Numbered from the stretch's first letter, positions 7,033 to 16,254 are shown. The stretch is DNA of 35,950 bases from Gemmata massiliana (GCA_000531095.1 HG799462.1:1156576-1192525); one strand, 5' to 3'. Notes: a model not told the origin generated them from the sequence alone. Program-made: numbers and translations.

Positions 7033-8013
7033 ATGTCTACCGACGTGGCGGGCATCGCCAACCGCATCATTGCCAACATCGAGAAGGTCATCATCGGTAA
7101 GCGCCCGCAGCTCACGCTCGCGGTCGCGGCGTACTTCTCGGAGGGGCACATCCTGCTCGAAGACGTGCCCGGTGTCGCGAAGACGATGCTGGCCCGGGCA
7201 CTCGCGAGAAGCGCGGGCTGCACCTTTAAGCGCCTCCAGTGTACGCCAGACCTGCTCCCCACCGACGTGACCGGCGTGAACGTGTACAACCAGAAAACGG
7301 CCGAGTTCGAGTTCCGGGCCGGTCCCGTGTTCGCCCAAACGCTCCTGGCCGACGAAATCAACCGCGCCACCCCACGCACGCAAGCCGCGCTGCTCGAAGC
7401 GATGGGCGAGCGCCGGGTGAGCGTGGACGGCCAGACCTACGTGCTGAAGCCCCCGTTCCTCGTGATCGCGACGCAGAACCCGGTGGACCAGGAGGGCACG
7501 TTCCCGCTCCCGGAAGCCCAACTCGACCGGTTCCTGATCCGCCTGAGCCTCGGGTACCCGAGCATGGAAGAAGAGGGCAAGATGCTCTCGCGGTTGCAGA
7601 TGGGCCACCCCATCGACGAGTTAAAGCCCGTCGTGACGGCCGAAGACGTGATCGCGTGCCAGGAAGCGGTCCGCGGTATCCACGTGGACGAGAAGGTGAA
7701 GCGGTACATCCTCGAAGTGGTCCACGCGAGCCGCAACAACGAGGACGTGCTCCTGGGCGGCAGCCCGCGCGCATCGATCGCACTGTTCCGCACGGCCCAG
7801 GCGCTCGCCGCGGTCACCGGGCGCGACTTCGCGCTCCCCGACGATGTAAAGCGCATGGCGCAGCCAGTCCTCGCACACCGATTGATCCTGAAACCCGAAA
7901 GCCGACTCCGCAAGCGCACCCCGGCCGCCGTGGTGAAGGACTTGGTCGACGACGCGAAGGTGCCGATCACCGACAAGATGAAGGCTACGCAACAAGACTA
8001 TTTCGACGATTGA
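7033..8013 (+). CDS. MoxR-family AAA+ ATPase
   Basis: A 326-residue AAA+ ATPase of the MoxR type, thought to act as a chaperone that matures or activates partner proteins, often ones with von Willebrand A or DUF58 domains. Visible motifs: Walker A variant LLEDVPGVAKTMLARALA (about residues 41-58), Walker B LLADEINRATPRTQAALLEA, sensor 1 VIATQNPVDQEGTFPLPEAQ, and the arginine-finger region LDRFLIRLSLGYP. Length is normal for the family. GGAAAG about 6 nt before the ATG supports the start. It heads a plus-strand unit with DUF58 and UbiA genes, the first pairing being the classic MoxR context. The 266-nt gap to DUF58 is unusually long for such operons and is filled with inverted repeats. Confidence 0.93.
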   Translation: MSTDVAGIANRIIANIEKVIIGKRPQLTLAVAAYFSEGHILLEDVPGVAKTMLARALARSAGCTFKRLQCTPDLLPTDVTGVNVYNQKTAEFEFRAGPVFAQTLLADEINRATPRTQAALLEAMGERRVSVDGQTYVLKPPFLVIATQNPVDQEGTFPLPEAQLDRFLIRLSLGYPSMEEEGKMLSRLQMGHPIDELKPVVTAEDVIACQEAVRGIHVDEKVKRYILEVVHASRNNEDVLLGGSPRASIALFRTAQALAAVTGRDFALPDDVKRMAQPVLAHRLILKPESRLRKRTPAAVVKDLVDDAKVPITDKMKATQQDYFDD

Positions 8014-8077
8014 CCTTCCTGGGACCGCGAGCGCCCCGTGGGGCTGTTTAATGTGTGGAGGTGGACAGTACGGGCAC

Positions 8078-8147
8078 CCACCCGCTCGTTAACACTCGCG
8101 GTTCGCCTGAGCCTCTTGGCGAACCGCGAGTGTTAACGAGCGGGTGG
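8078..8147. repeat. Perfect 30-bp inverted repeat with 10-nt loop
   Basis: 8078-8107 and 8118-8147 are perfect reverse complements (the arm starts CCACCCGCTCGTTAACACTC), separated by TGAGCCTCTT. It lies between moxR and DUF58, has no following T run, and is therefore not a standard terminator. It would form a very stable RNA hairpin or DNA cruciform. Confidence 0.9.
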
Positions 8148-8174
8148 AGTGACGCAACCGCGAGAACTCAACGG

Positions 8175-8269
8175 CCCTGGGCGTCCCGCCCGCACCTCCC
8201 CGGGTCTGTGAATCGTTTGCGATGTGCTTGTACCCAGCCTGAGCGGGCGAGACGCCCGCGGTCCCAGGG
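8175..8269. repeat. Imperfect inverted repeat upstream of DUF58
   Basis: CCCTGGG-CGTC-CGCCCGC (8175-8193) is mirrored by 8243-8269, whose complement reads CCCTGGGACCGCGGGCGTCTCGCCCGC apart from an 8-nt insertion and one mismatch. The right arm ends 10 nt before the GTG start of DUF58, so folding could hide or expose its ribosome binding site. Confidence 0.7.
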
Positions 8270-8279
8270 AAAGGCTCCC

Positions 8280-9650
8280 GTGCGTTGGTTTCTCGTAATC
8301 GTCGCACTCATCGGCGCCGCGATCGCGCTCCAGGCGGGGCTGGTCGCGTTCGCGGGGTACGTGCTGCTCGGCGTGTACCTGCTGTCGCGCTACTTGGCCC
8401 GCAGATGGGTGCGCGCCCTCAGCGCGACGCGCGAGTGCGACTCGGCCCCGCGCGAAGTGGGTGAAACGACCGAAGTGACGGTGACGCTCACCAACACCGG
8501 GGCGATTCCGATCGCGTGGGTGCTGGTCGAGGATCTGCTACCGGACTTCGCGGTGAAGGCCCGCACGCCGCGTATTACGGTCAAGGGCAAGCGCGTTCAC
8601 GTCGTGACTCTTCGCGGGAAGCAAACGAAGACGATCAAGTACAAGGTCACGTTCGCGATGCGCGGGTACTACCCGCTGGGGCCGACGCTGCTCGAAACGG
8701 GCGACGTATTCGGGCTGCACCGGCGCCACCGCGTGATCGGGAAACCGATTTACGTGATGGTGTACCCCAAGGTCGTGGACCTGCCCAAGTACAACTTCGC
8801 GTCGGAGCGGCCAATTGGGGAAGTGCGACTCCAGAACCGGCTCTTTGAAGACCCGACGCGGACCGCGGGCGTGCGGCAGTACGTGATGGGCGACCCGCTC
8901 CAGCGCGTCCACTGGAAGGTGACCGCGCGCACGGGTCAGCTCCACAGCCGCATCTACGAGCCGACGACGCTCGCCGGCGCGACGATCCTCGTGGACTTCC
9001 ACCAGGACGGCTACCACAAGCGCGGCGAACCGCACCGCTCGGACCTCGTGGTCACTACGGCCGTGAGCATCGCCTACGCGGTCTCGGTGCTGAACGTGCA
9101 AGTCGGGTTCGCGAGCAACGGACGCGACGCCGCCGATCGCATCCGGGAAGAGTCGCTCGCCGCGGAATCGCCCGAAGCGCAAGTCGAGGGGCACGCGACG
9201 CGCGACGAGGCCCGGGACCGGTTCGCACTAAACGAAGAGAGCGACCGCATTCGGCCGGTCGTGGTGGACACGCGGCGCGGGTTCGATCAGTTCCAGCAGA
9301 TCCGCGAAGCGCTCGCGCGGCTCGAGTTCACGGACGCCTTCACCTTCGCGCAACTCGCGTTAGAAATGGCCGCGCGCATGCCCCGCGACGCGACGGTGAT
9401 TGCCGTACTTCCGCGGGTGCCGGTCGAAACGGCGATCGCGCTCGGCACGCTGCGGAGGCAGGGGTTCGCGGTGAGTGTGATCCTCATCGGGCTGGACGAG
9501 AATCACAAACTCGAAGCGCACGGGCGCCTGCTCGCCGAAACGGTTCGCGACATCCGGTACGCGAACACCGTGGAGGAACTGGCGACCCTCGGCGCGAACA
9601 CGGCCACTCACAGTCCGGCCGCGTACACGGTCGATATACCACTTTCATGA
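8280..9650 (+). CDS. DUF58 domain-containing protein
   Basis: A 456-residue membrane-anchored DUF58 protein. It starts with two hydrophobic segments (FLVIVALIGAAIALQAGLVA and a following GYVLLGVYLL), then a beta-rich region (TNTGAIPIAWVLVEDLLPDF), then the DUF58 core, RTAGVRQYVMGDPLQRVHWK, where the RxYxxGDPxxRIHW-like pattern is the family signature. A von Willebrand A-like fold follows, including ATILVDFHQDG. I place the start at the GTG at 8280, preceded by GGGAAAGG, because the longer open frame from 8055 runs through two inverted repeats and has no protein character. DUF58 proteins are the usual partners of MoxR ATPases. The stop overlaps the ubiA start by 4 nt (ATGA), indicating translational coupling. 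Confidence 0.9.
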   Translation: MRWFLVIVALIGAAIALQAGLVAFAGYVLLGVYLLSRYLARRWVRALSATRECDSAPREVGETTEVTVTLTNTGAIPIAWVLVEDLLPDFAVKARTPRITVKGKRVHVVTLRGKQTKTIKYKVTFAMRGYYPLGPTLLETGDVFGLHRRHRVIGKPIYVMVYPKVVDLPKYNFASERPIGEVRLQNRLFEDPTRTAGVRQYVMGDPLQRVHWKVTARTGQLHSRIYEPTTLAGATILVDFHQDGYHKRGEPHRSDLVVTTAVSIAYAVSVLNVQVGFASNGRDAADRIREESLAAESPEAQVEGHATRDEARDRFALNEESDRIRPVVVDTRRGFDQFQQIREALARLEFTDAFTFAQLALEMAARMPRDATVIAVLPRVPVETAIALGTLRRQGFAVSVILIGLDENHKLEAHGRLLAETVRDIRYANTVEELATLGANTATHSPAAYTVDIPLS

Positions 9651-10576
9651 ACCGCGACCGACTGCTCGCCTTTGCTCAGCTCCTCCGCATCCCGAACGTG
9701 TTTACCGCGTTCGCCGATATCGCGCTCGGCGCCTGCGTCGGCGCGGCCCTGCTCCCTTCAGCGCCGATCCAGTTTTGGGGCGCGTACCTCATCCTCGCGC
9801 TCGCGTCGGGGTGCTTGTACCTCGCCGGGATGGTCTGGAACGACTTCTTCGATTTCGCCGAAGACAAAAAGGCGCGCCCGTTCCGGCCGCTCCCGTCCGG
9901 GCGAGTGAATCGGGGAACTGCGGTCGCTCTCGGCGTGCTGCTGTTCGCGGCCGGGGTCGCACTCGCTGGAGCGGCCGGGTTCGTGGCGCAAGCGGAATGG
10001 ACCCACGAACCGCTCGTATTCGCACTGGGCCTGATCGCGGCGGTGCTCATTTACGACGGCGGGGCGAAGCGCACGCCCTTCGGCCCGGTCGCGATGGCCG
10101 CGTGCCGGTTCCTGAACGTGTTGTTCGCGCTGTCACTCGTCCCCGATTCCGCACTCGAAATCGAAAAGCGCATCCACCTCGCGGGTGTTGTCGGCGTGTA
10201 CATCGTGGGCGTGACGTGGTTCGCCCGTACCGAAGAGAGCAAGAGCCGCCAGCGCGACCTCGCTCTCGCGGCCGGCGTCATCGGGCTGGCGCTGTTCCTC
10301 GCGCTACTGCTCCGGGTGAAACTCGGGAGCGCGTTGGGCACGTTCGCGTTCCCGTACCTGTTGGTCGGGTTCGGGTTCCTGGTGGGCCTGCCCATCTCGC
10401 GTGCGATCGCCGACCCGGGACCGCGCAACGTGCAAGCCGCCGTCAAGCGGTGCGTCCTCGGGCTGGTGTTCCTCGACGCGGTACTCGCGACGATGTTCGT
10501 CGGGCTGCCCGGGCTGCTCGTGCTTTTGTTGTTGCCCCCCGCGCTCTGGCTCGGAAAATGGGTCTACTCGACCTGA
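9647..10576 (+). CDS. UbiA-family prenyltransferase
   Basis: A 309-residue integral membrane protein of the UbiA superfamily, which transfers prenyl chains onto aromatic or other acceptors. The first Asp-rich motif is intact: MVWNDFFDFAEDKKARPFRP (NDxxDxxxD, about residues 64-72). The second conserved site appears as LIYDGGAKRTPFGPVAMAAC. About eight hydrophobic helices can be seen. The pattern is closer to the UbiA relatives found in EboC-like and planctomycete proteins than to the ubiquinone enzyme, so the substrate is unknown. The ATG overlaps the TGA of DUF58 by 4 nt, so it is the third gene of the moxR operon. A prenyltransferase in this position is not part of the usual MoxR context. 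Confidence 0.88.
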   Translation: MNRDRLLAFAQLLRIPNVFTAFADIALGACVGAALLPSAPIQFWGAYLILALASGCLYLAGMVWNDFFDFAEDKKARPFRPLPSGRVNRGTAVALGVLLFAAGVALAGAAGFVAQAEWTHEPLVFALGLIAAVLIYDGGAKRTPFGPVAMAACRFLNVLFALSLVPDSALEIEKRIHLAGVVGVYIVGVTWFARTEESKSRQRDLALAAGVIGLALFLALLLRVKLGSALGTFAFPYLLVGFGFLVGLPISRAIADPGPRNVQAAVKRCVLGLVFLDAVLATMFVGLPGLLVLLLLPPALWLGKWVYST

Positions 10577-10592
10577 GTAAAATGCCGGGCGA

Positions 10593-10752
10593 AGAAGAAC
10601 CGCAGATCACGCAGAGAACGCAGATCGAACACGACGAGGCATCGGGACGAAACAACGGAAGTCGTGAAGGACGCGCCCATCTTATTCTGTCCGACGCGAG
10701 TTCTCCGCTTTTTGCATTGATCTGCGTTCTCTGCGTGATCTGCGGTTCTTCT
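10593..10752. repeat. 34-bp perfect inverted repeat with 92-nt spacer
   Basis: 10593-10626 and 10719-10752 are perfect reverse complements built on CGCAGATCACGCAGAGAACG. The whole lies between ubiA and the M2-like peptidase gene. Similar 'CGCAGAT' text occurs at 28151-28175. Such repeats are common between planctomycete genes. Confidence 0.9.
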
Positions 10753-10781
10753 GTATTCAACCTCAAACACCCAACACCACC

Positions 10782-12479
10782 ATGCAAGACCGTCGCACGT
10801 TCCTGCTCACCGGAGGCGCTACCGTGGCCGCTACACTGATCCCCGACGCGCTCTCGGGCGCGGACGGCAACGACGAAGCCGCGGCTGTTATCAAGGCCCA
10901 CGTCACGAAGTTGCAGCCCCTGGAGGTCGCGAGCGGGATCGCGTGGTGGACCGCCAACACCACCGGCAAGGACGAGGACTTCCAGAAGAAGGAAGAGGCG
11001 CAGAACAAGATCGACGCGGCGCTCTCCGACAAGAAGATGTTCGACCGCGTGAAGGCTCTCAAAGCCGCGGCCGATAAGGGTGGCATCAAAGACGCACTGG
11101 TCGCGCGCCAGATCCAACTGCTGTACCTGCAGTACCTCGAAAAGCAGGTCGCGCCGGAGCTGCTCAAGAAGATCACCTCGAAGGCGAACGCCGTCGAGCA
11201 GGCGTTCAACGTGTTCCGCGCGAAGGTGGACGGGCAGGAGATCCCGGACAGCAAGGTGCGCAGCACGCTCAAGGAATCCACCGATTCCACGCTGCGTCAG
11301 AAGGTGTGGGAAGCGAGCAAGGGCGTCGGCGCCGCGGTCGAAGCGGACCTGGCCGAGTTGGTGAAGCTCCGCAACGAAGCGGCCACGCAACTCGGGTTCA
11401 AGAACTTCCACGCGCTGCAACTCACGCTCAACGAGCAAGACGGCACGGAACTCATCAAGCTGTTCGACGACCTCGACAAGCTCACGAAGGAGCCGTTCAC
11501 GAAGTCGAAGGCCGAAATCGACGAGCGGCTCTCGAAGAAGCTCAAGGTGGCGGTCGCGGATTTAATGCCGTGGCACTACTTCGATCCGTTCTTCCAGGAA
11601 TCGCCCGCGGTCTTCGACGCGAACCTGGACGCGCCGTACACGAAGGCCGACCTGCTCAAGCTGTGCCGCGACTTCTACGCGGGCATCGGGCTGCCCATCG
11701 ACGACGTGATCGCGCGGAGCGACCTGTACGAGAAGAAGGGCAAGTCGCCGCACGCCTTCTGCACCGACATCGACCGCGAGGGCGACGTGCGCGTGCTCGC
11801 GAACATCGTCCCCAACGAGTACTGGATGGGCACGATGCTCCACGAACTGGGGCACTCGGTGTACTCGTCGAAGAACATCCCGCAGACGGTGCCGTACCTG
11901 CTGCGGGCCGAAGCCCACATCCTCGCGACCGAGGGCGTCGCGATGCAGTTCGAGCGGTTCAGCAAGTCGCGCGCGTGGCTCGAAAAGATGGGCGTGAAAG
12001 TGGACGCGCCGGCCGAATTCGACGAAGCCGCCAAGAAGGTGCAGCGGAACCAACTGCTCATCTTCAGCCGGTGGTGCCAGGTGATGCTGCGGTTCGAGAA
12101 GGCCATGTACGAAGACCCCAAGCAGAACCTCAACAAGCTCTGGTGGGATCTGGTGGAGCAGTACCAACAGGTGAAGAAGCCGAAGGACCGCAACGCGCCG
12201 GACTACGCGAGCAAGATCCACATTTGCAGCGCCCCGGTGTACTACCACAACTACATGATGGGCCAGTTGTTCGCCTCGCAGGTCCACCACGCGCTCTCGA
12301 AGGCCGTGTTCAACGCGGACCCGAAGACCACCATCTACATCGGTGAGAAGAAGGTGGGCGGGTTCATGAAGGAGAAGGTGTTCGAGCCGGGCCGCACGAA
12401 GACGTGGAAGGAACTGGCCAAGTTCGCGACCGGGGAAGAACTCAGCCCGGCCGCGTTCGCGAAAGACTTCGAGGGGTAG
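10782..12479 (+). CDS. Tat-exported M2-like zinc metallopeptidase
   Basis: A 565-residue secreted zinc peptidase. The N-terminus has a twin-arginine signal (MQDRRTFLLTGGATVAATLI), so it is probably exported folded. The zincin motif HELGH lies in MLHELGHSVYSSKNIPQ (about residues 355-359), and a downstream acidic ligand is likely in AHILATEGVAMQFERFS. The long helical N-terminal half and the overall length fit the M2 (angiotensin-converting-enzyme-like) or related M3 fold; I favour M2, without being able to exclude M3. There is no Shine-Dalgarno before the ATG, only a CA-rich leader (CAACACCACC). It stands alone, converging on the PQQ-type gene 36 nt away. Substrate and role are unknown. Confidence 0.85.
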   Translation: MQDRRTFLLTGGATVAATLIPDALSGADGNDEAAAVIKAHVTKLQPLEVASGIAWWTANTTGKDEDFQKKEEAQNKIDAALSDKKMFDRVKALKAAADKGGIKDALVARQIQLLYLQYLEKQVAPELLKKITSKANAVEQAFNVFRAKVDGQEIPDSKVRSTLKESTDSTLRQKVWEASKGVGAAVEADLAELVKLRNEAATQLGFKNFHALQLTLNEQDGTELIKLFDDLDKLTKEPFTKSKAEIDERLSKKLKVAVADLMPWHYFDPFFQESPAVFDANLDAPYTKADLLKLCRDFYAGIGLPIDDVIARSDLYEKKGKSPHAFCTDIDREGDVRVLANIVPNEYWMGTMLHELGHSVYSSKNIPQTVPYLLRAEAHILATEGVAMQFERFSKSRAWLEKMGVKVDAPAEFDEAAKKVQRNQLLIFSRWCQVMLRFEKAMYEDPKQNLNKLWWDLVEQYQQVKKPKDRNAPDYASKIHICSAPVYYHNYMMGQLFASQVHHALSKAVFNADPKTTIYIGEKKVGGFMKEKVFEPGRTKTWKELAKFATGEELSPAAFAKDFEG

Positions 12480-12515
12480 TGCGGGCGCGCCTCTCGACGC
12501 ACCCGCGCGGGAGGC

Positions 12516-13826
12516 TTACTTTCCGACGCGGAACAACTGTGTACCGGTGCGAACGAAGAACGCGCCGTCGACCGCAGCGACCCCGTACACGATGGGGTCG
12601 AGGTACTCGCCCGGGGTGTCCTTCTTCTCCGGAGCACCCGCGGCGGCTTTGGGCTTCGGCTTCGGTTCCCACAGCTTGTTCGACGCGACCAGATCGAACT
12701 CCGAACCCGCCTTGAGCACGCTGGTCGTGCCGTCTTTGCCGAAGAAGTAAACGTACTTGCCTGCGCCCAGCGGCGACGCCCAGCACGCCCCGTCGATCCG
12801 CTCGGAGAACAGCTCCTTACCGGTCTTCAGGTCGTGCGCGTACACCACGCCCACCTGATTCACGAAGTACGCGACGCCCTCGTAACCGAGCGGGGTGGCG
12901 TAGTTGGAGATCCCGACCTTCGCGGTCCAGGCGGTCTCGAACCCGGGCTTGCCGTCCTTCGCGACGAGCTTCAGGCACCCGTTGCCCTTCGCGCCCGCGG
13001 GCGGGTCGTCCTTGGAACGGCTGGCACCGCCCCCGAACAGCACCCGGTCACCGACCACCGACGCCGACGGCAGCGTGTTCCCGACCACGTTGTCGAGCTT
13101 CCACAGTTCTTTGCCCATATCGGCCGCGTAGCCGATCACGGTGCCGGCGCTGCTGGCGATCACTTCCTGCTTGCCGTCACGGGTCGCGATCACGGGCGAG
13201 GTCCACGCGCCCTTCTGCTCGCGCTCCGTCTTCCACTTGTTCTTGCCGGTCGCCTTATCGACCGCGAGCAGGTACGACGGCCCGCGGTGATCGATCAGAA
13301 TGTAAATCGCGTCAGCGGTTTGGGCCGGCGAGCTGCCGACCCCGTGACCGCCCTGGAACTCGCCGTACTCCTTCGAGAGCGACCGCTCCCAGCGCACCTT
13401 GCCCGCGTGCGTGAGGGCAATCAGGTTACCGCCCTCGAAGAAGCAGTACAGCCCGTCCGCGTCGACGCACGGGGTCGGGGCCGCGCGGCTAATGGTGAAG
13501 CCCCACTTCGCCTTCTGCGTCGGCTCGAACGTGTGGCGCCACTTCTCCTTACCGGTCTTCGCATCAAGGGCGACGACGAACCCCTTCTCGCGCTGGTCCC
13601 CTTCGACGGCCGTGAGGTACACTGTGCCGCCCCACACCACTGGCGACGACTGCCCGTATCCCGGAAGGTCCGCCTTCCACGCGACGCCGTCCTTCGGCGA
13701 CCACTGGGTCGGGTAATCGCCTTTAGCCGCACCGTCGCCGGTGCCGCGGAAGCTGGGCCAGGCATCGGCCGCGGTCGCGGAGGTACCCGCGACCGCCAGC
13801 CCCAAGAGCGCGAGAATCGTTCGCAT
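12516..13826 (-). CDS. Secreted PQQ/BamB-like beta-propeller protein
   Basis: A 436-residue secreted protein built of PQQ-type propeller repeats, as in BamB and quinoprotein dehydrogenase scaffolds. A signal peptide opens it (MRTILALLGLAVAGTSATAA), followed by WPSFRG, a typical planctomycete start of such propellers. Repeated blades have the form GxVVALDAKTGKEKWRHTF, YLLAVDKATGKNKWKTE and GVVYAHDLKTGKELFSERI. I see no dehydrogenase active-site motif, so it is more likely a binding or scaffold protein. The ATG at 13826 with GAGG upstream is preferred to a TTG 12 nt earlier. It is the last gene of an apparent operon with a PepSY protein (21-nt gap) and DUF1559. Confidence 0.88.
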   Translation of the reverse strand: MRTILALLGLAVAGTSATAADAWPSFRGTGDGAAKGDYPTQWSPKDGVAWKADLPGYGQSSPVVWGGTVYLTAVEGDQREKGFVVALDAKTGKEKWRHTFEPTQKAKWGFTISRAAPTPCVDADGLYCFFEGGNLIALTHAGKVRWERSLSKEYGEFQGGHGVGSSPAQTADAIYILIDHRGPSYLLAVDKATGKNKWKTEREQKGAWTSPVIATRDGKQEVIASSAGTVIGYAADMGKELWKLDNVVGNTLPSASVVGDRVLFGGGASRSKDDPPAGAKGNGCLKLVAKDGKPGFETAWTAKVGISNYATPLGYEGVAYFVNQVGVVYAHDLKTGKELFSERIDGACWASPLGAGKYVYFFGKDGTTSVLKAGSEFDLVASNKLWEPKPKPKAAAGAPEKKDTPGEYLDPIVYGVAAVDGAFFVRTGTQLFRVGK

Positions 13827-13847
13827 TACTATCCTCAAAAACCTTCG

Positions 13848-14959
13848 TTAACGGGGCGAAAGGACGTCGTGCATCCCAAGTCCGAGTGCGGTGGCGACCC
13901 CGACACTAAACAGCAGAACGACGAACCCGAGTTTGCGCGTGGCCTTGAGCTGCCACCACATGAAGATACCGGACACGCCCCAAAACACCATGACGAAGGC
14001 CATCGCGTCGACGATGACCGCCCAGAACCACTTCGCGTTCTGCCCCCCGGGGAACCCGTGCGTGAGGTGCAGGCGCGTGAGGAACCGGCGCGTCGAGAGT
14101 TCGTCGGCCGGCGGAGCCGCGTCGGTGGACGCGCCGCTCACAGTGCCCTCCATCGCGTTGTAGCTCACGCGCCAGGTCTTCGTGCCGTCGGACATCAGGA
14201 AGCTGAGATCCGGCACGCTGCTCACCTTAACTTCACCGCCCTGGAAACCAGTGCGTTCCAGAACGACGGGCACGGCCGCCTTCACGCGCTCGTGCATCGG
14301 GTCGGGCAGCGCGAGCGGGCCGGTCATGGGCGCAGCGGCCGCGGGCGCGTCGGACTTCTCTCCGCCCTTCGGAGCGGGCCGCTCTCCCCGACCACCACCG
14401 CCGCCACCTCCCCGATTACCACCACCTTTGGTGGCGCCGCCCTTGGCGCTACCAATGGCGAACGGCGCTTTCTCTTCGACCTTTGCGGCCACCGGAGCCG
14501 GGCGCGAGCGCACCGTGCCCCCCGGGTTGGTCACGTCGAAAAGGACGCTCACCTCGCGGTCATCGACCTTCACCGTGGCGAACGCGAAATCGCGCGTGTA
14601 CTTCACCTTCTCCGGCTCTACGAGCGCGTAGGGCTTCCCCTCTTTGGCGCGCTCGTTGAGGGCCTGAACCACCTGTTCGGCGATCGCGCTCGGGGCCGGC
14701 AGCGATTCCATCGGCGTGTCACGGATCTCGCTCGCACCGAACGAGACGAACGGTGCGTCGCTGAACGCCGTGGGGTGGTTGAACAGGAACCCGGTGGCCC
14801 CGTACAGGATCACCCAAGGCAACAGGAACAGCCCGAAATACAAGTGCCCCGGCGCACCAGGTGCATGGCCCGTTTGCGCATCGGGCGCCGGGCCACGCGC
14901 GGGACCGGCGTGCGGGCCGCAGCCGGGGCCAACTGCTCGGTCGGTTCAGCAACGCTCAT
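13848..14959 (-). CDS. PepSY-associated TM helix protein, apparent frameshift near 14847
   Basis: A membrane protein of the PepSY-associated TM helix family, often found in iron and siderophore uptake loci. The C-terminal 331 codons (from 14843) contain YFGLFLLPWVILYGATGFLF, a Gly/Pro-rich linker, a beta-rich periplasmic part, and two closing helices (FWAVIVDAMAFVMVFWGVSG and a following one). No proper start exists in that frame. A well-formed start (ATG at 14959, GGGAGA upstream) opens another frame reading MSVAEPTEQLAP to KRAMHLVRRG and then stops after 49 codons. Adding one G to the GGGG run at 14847-14850 joins the two as LVRRGHLYFGLFLLPW. I infer a one-base deletion or sequencing error in one gene of about 370 residues. 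Confidence 0.85.
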
Positions 14960-14984
14960 CGTCGTCTCCCTGGGTTCCCCGAAT

Positions 14985-16109
14985 TTAGTAGTCGCCGCCG
15001 ATCACTTCGCCACCGTTCCGGCTCCCGAGCGCGCGGTACGTGGTCATGTCGATGGAGTCGCGGACGAACTTGACCGACCCGTCCCCGAACACGAAATTGC
15101 ACCCGCCGGTGTGTGAGCTATTAAAGGCCGAGAGCGCCGTGTTCCGGTACCACGCGGTCGCGTCGTTGGTGCTCAACCCGCCCGCGGTCGCGGACGCGGT
15201 GCCCGCCTTGGCGTTCACCGTGGCGCTCTTGCCCACGAGGGTCCGGGTGTTCATCGGGGTCATCGTGACGCCGTCGCTGGTGTCGGCCCCGGGGTGCGGG
15301 AACGCATAGTTCGTGTTGCCCGTGTACGGCCGGCCGGTCAGGTCCGAGCCGTCGAAGTTGCTCGTCCCGCTCACCCACGTGCTCCCGAGCACCCGGTAGT
15401 GCTTCTCGCCCACCAGGAACGTGTTGGACAGCCCGTCCGTCACGCTCGCCAGGTTGATTTTTGTTACGGTCCCCAGGACGGTCGTCGGCGAGCCCACGGG
15501 GGGCGGCTGGAAGGCGGAGGCCATCATGCCGTCGTCCGCGGTCCAGCGGAGCTTCGGCGAGGTGACCACGGTCCCGCTGGCGTCGGTGGCGTACTGGAAG
15601 TTCCCGCGCGACGCGGCGTAGCTGCAGTACGCCCCGTACCCGGTCGCGGTGGGCGCGGGCATCCCCGGGCACAGGTACGTCGGGATCGGGTTCTTCGTGA
15701 GATCGAAGTTGGTCGGCCCGCCGGCGACGAGCGGGGTCGTCTTGTCGGTGGCTCCCTTGGCCGGGTTGTACTGCTTGGCGATGTTGTCCTGCTCCAGGTA
15801 CGGGAGCAGGTACAGGAACCCGCTGTGGTGCTTGGACGGGGCTTCGGGCGGTAAGGCGTTGGACGTCGAGCCGCCCTCGTCGTGCCCGTTCGGGGCGTAG
15901 CTGAACGGGGGCAGCTTCTCTACCGCCCCGTGGTAGTTGTGAATGGCGAGCCCGATCTGCTTGAGGTTGTTGGCGCACTTCATCCGCGCGGCCGCTTCGC
16001 GGACCTTCTGGACCGCGGGCAGGAGCAGGCCGATCAGGATCGCAATGATCGCGATCACCACCAGCAACTCGATCAGCGTGAACGCGCGGCGGTATCGGTT
16101 CAGACTCAC
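14985..16109 (-). CDS. DUF1559 prepilin-like protein (H-X9-DG type)
   Basis: A 374-residue DUF1559 protein, a family expanded in planctomycetes. It starts with a type IV prepilin/pseudopilin-like segment, [20 protein letters not shown], which anchors it in the membrane and may be cut by a prepilin peptidase. [20 protein letters not shown] and [12 protein letters not shown] follow, then a long beta-rich part. The C-terminus has the family tail [17 protein letters not shown] (H, nine residues, DG). The start is a GTG at 16109 with GGAG 6 nt upstream. It is the first gene of a three-gene minus-strand unit with the PepSY (25-nt gap) and PQQ-type genes, and it is divergent from hemP across a region with a Fur-like palindrome. 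Confidence 0.93.
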   Translation of the reverse strand: MSLNRYRRAFTLIELLVVIAIIAILIGLLLPAVQKVREAAARMKCANNLKQIGLAIHNYHGAVEKLPPFSYAPNGHDEGGSTSNALPPEAPSKHHSGFLYLLPYLEQDNIAKQYNPAKGATDKTTPLVAGGPTNFDLTKNPIPTYLCPGMPAPTATGYGAYCSYAASRGNFQYATDASGTVVTSPKLRWTADDGMMASAFQPPPVGSPTTVLGTVTKINLASVTDGLSNTFLVGEKHYRVLGSTWVSGTSNFDGSDLTGRPYTGNTNYAFPHPGADTSDGVTMTPMNTRTLVGKSATVNAKAGTASATAGGLSTNDATAWYRNTALSAFNSSHTGGCNFVFGDGSVKFVRDSIDMTTYRALGSRNGGEVIGGDY

Positions 16110-16254
16110 GGTGTACTCCGAGAGAACGTGGAGAGGAGCTGCGTGGCGGAGTGCGGCGGGCGCGAAAGCGGGTCAGGGCGCGGCCCGAGCAGTAGCGGAG
16201 CAAGCTCCCGCGAGAACGACCCGTGGCAACTCGGACGGTTCTCATTGCGGGCGC

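Noticed and set aside
8055-8279. An upstream extension of the DUF58 frame
   Set aside because: It runs through two inverted repeats and has no protein character. The GTG at 8280 with GGGAAAGG begins a normal membrane-anchored DUF58 N-terminus.
10443-12290. Two long minus-strand frames over the peptidase gene
   Set aside because: They overlap the M2-like peptidase and one runs through the 34-bp inverted repeat. No domain is recognisable in either.
12834-15116. A 760-codon open frame on the plus strand
   Set aside because: It is antisense to three well-supported minus-strand genes (PQQ propeller, PepSY, DUF1559) and has no family motifs. High GC with G/C third positions leaves such antisense frames open.
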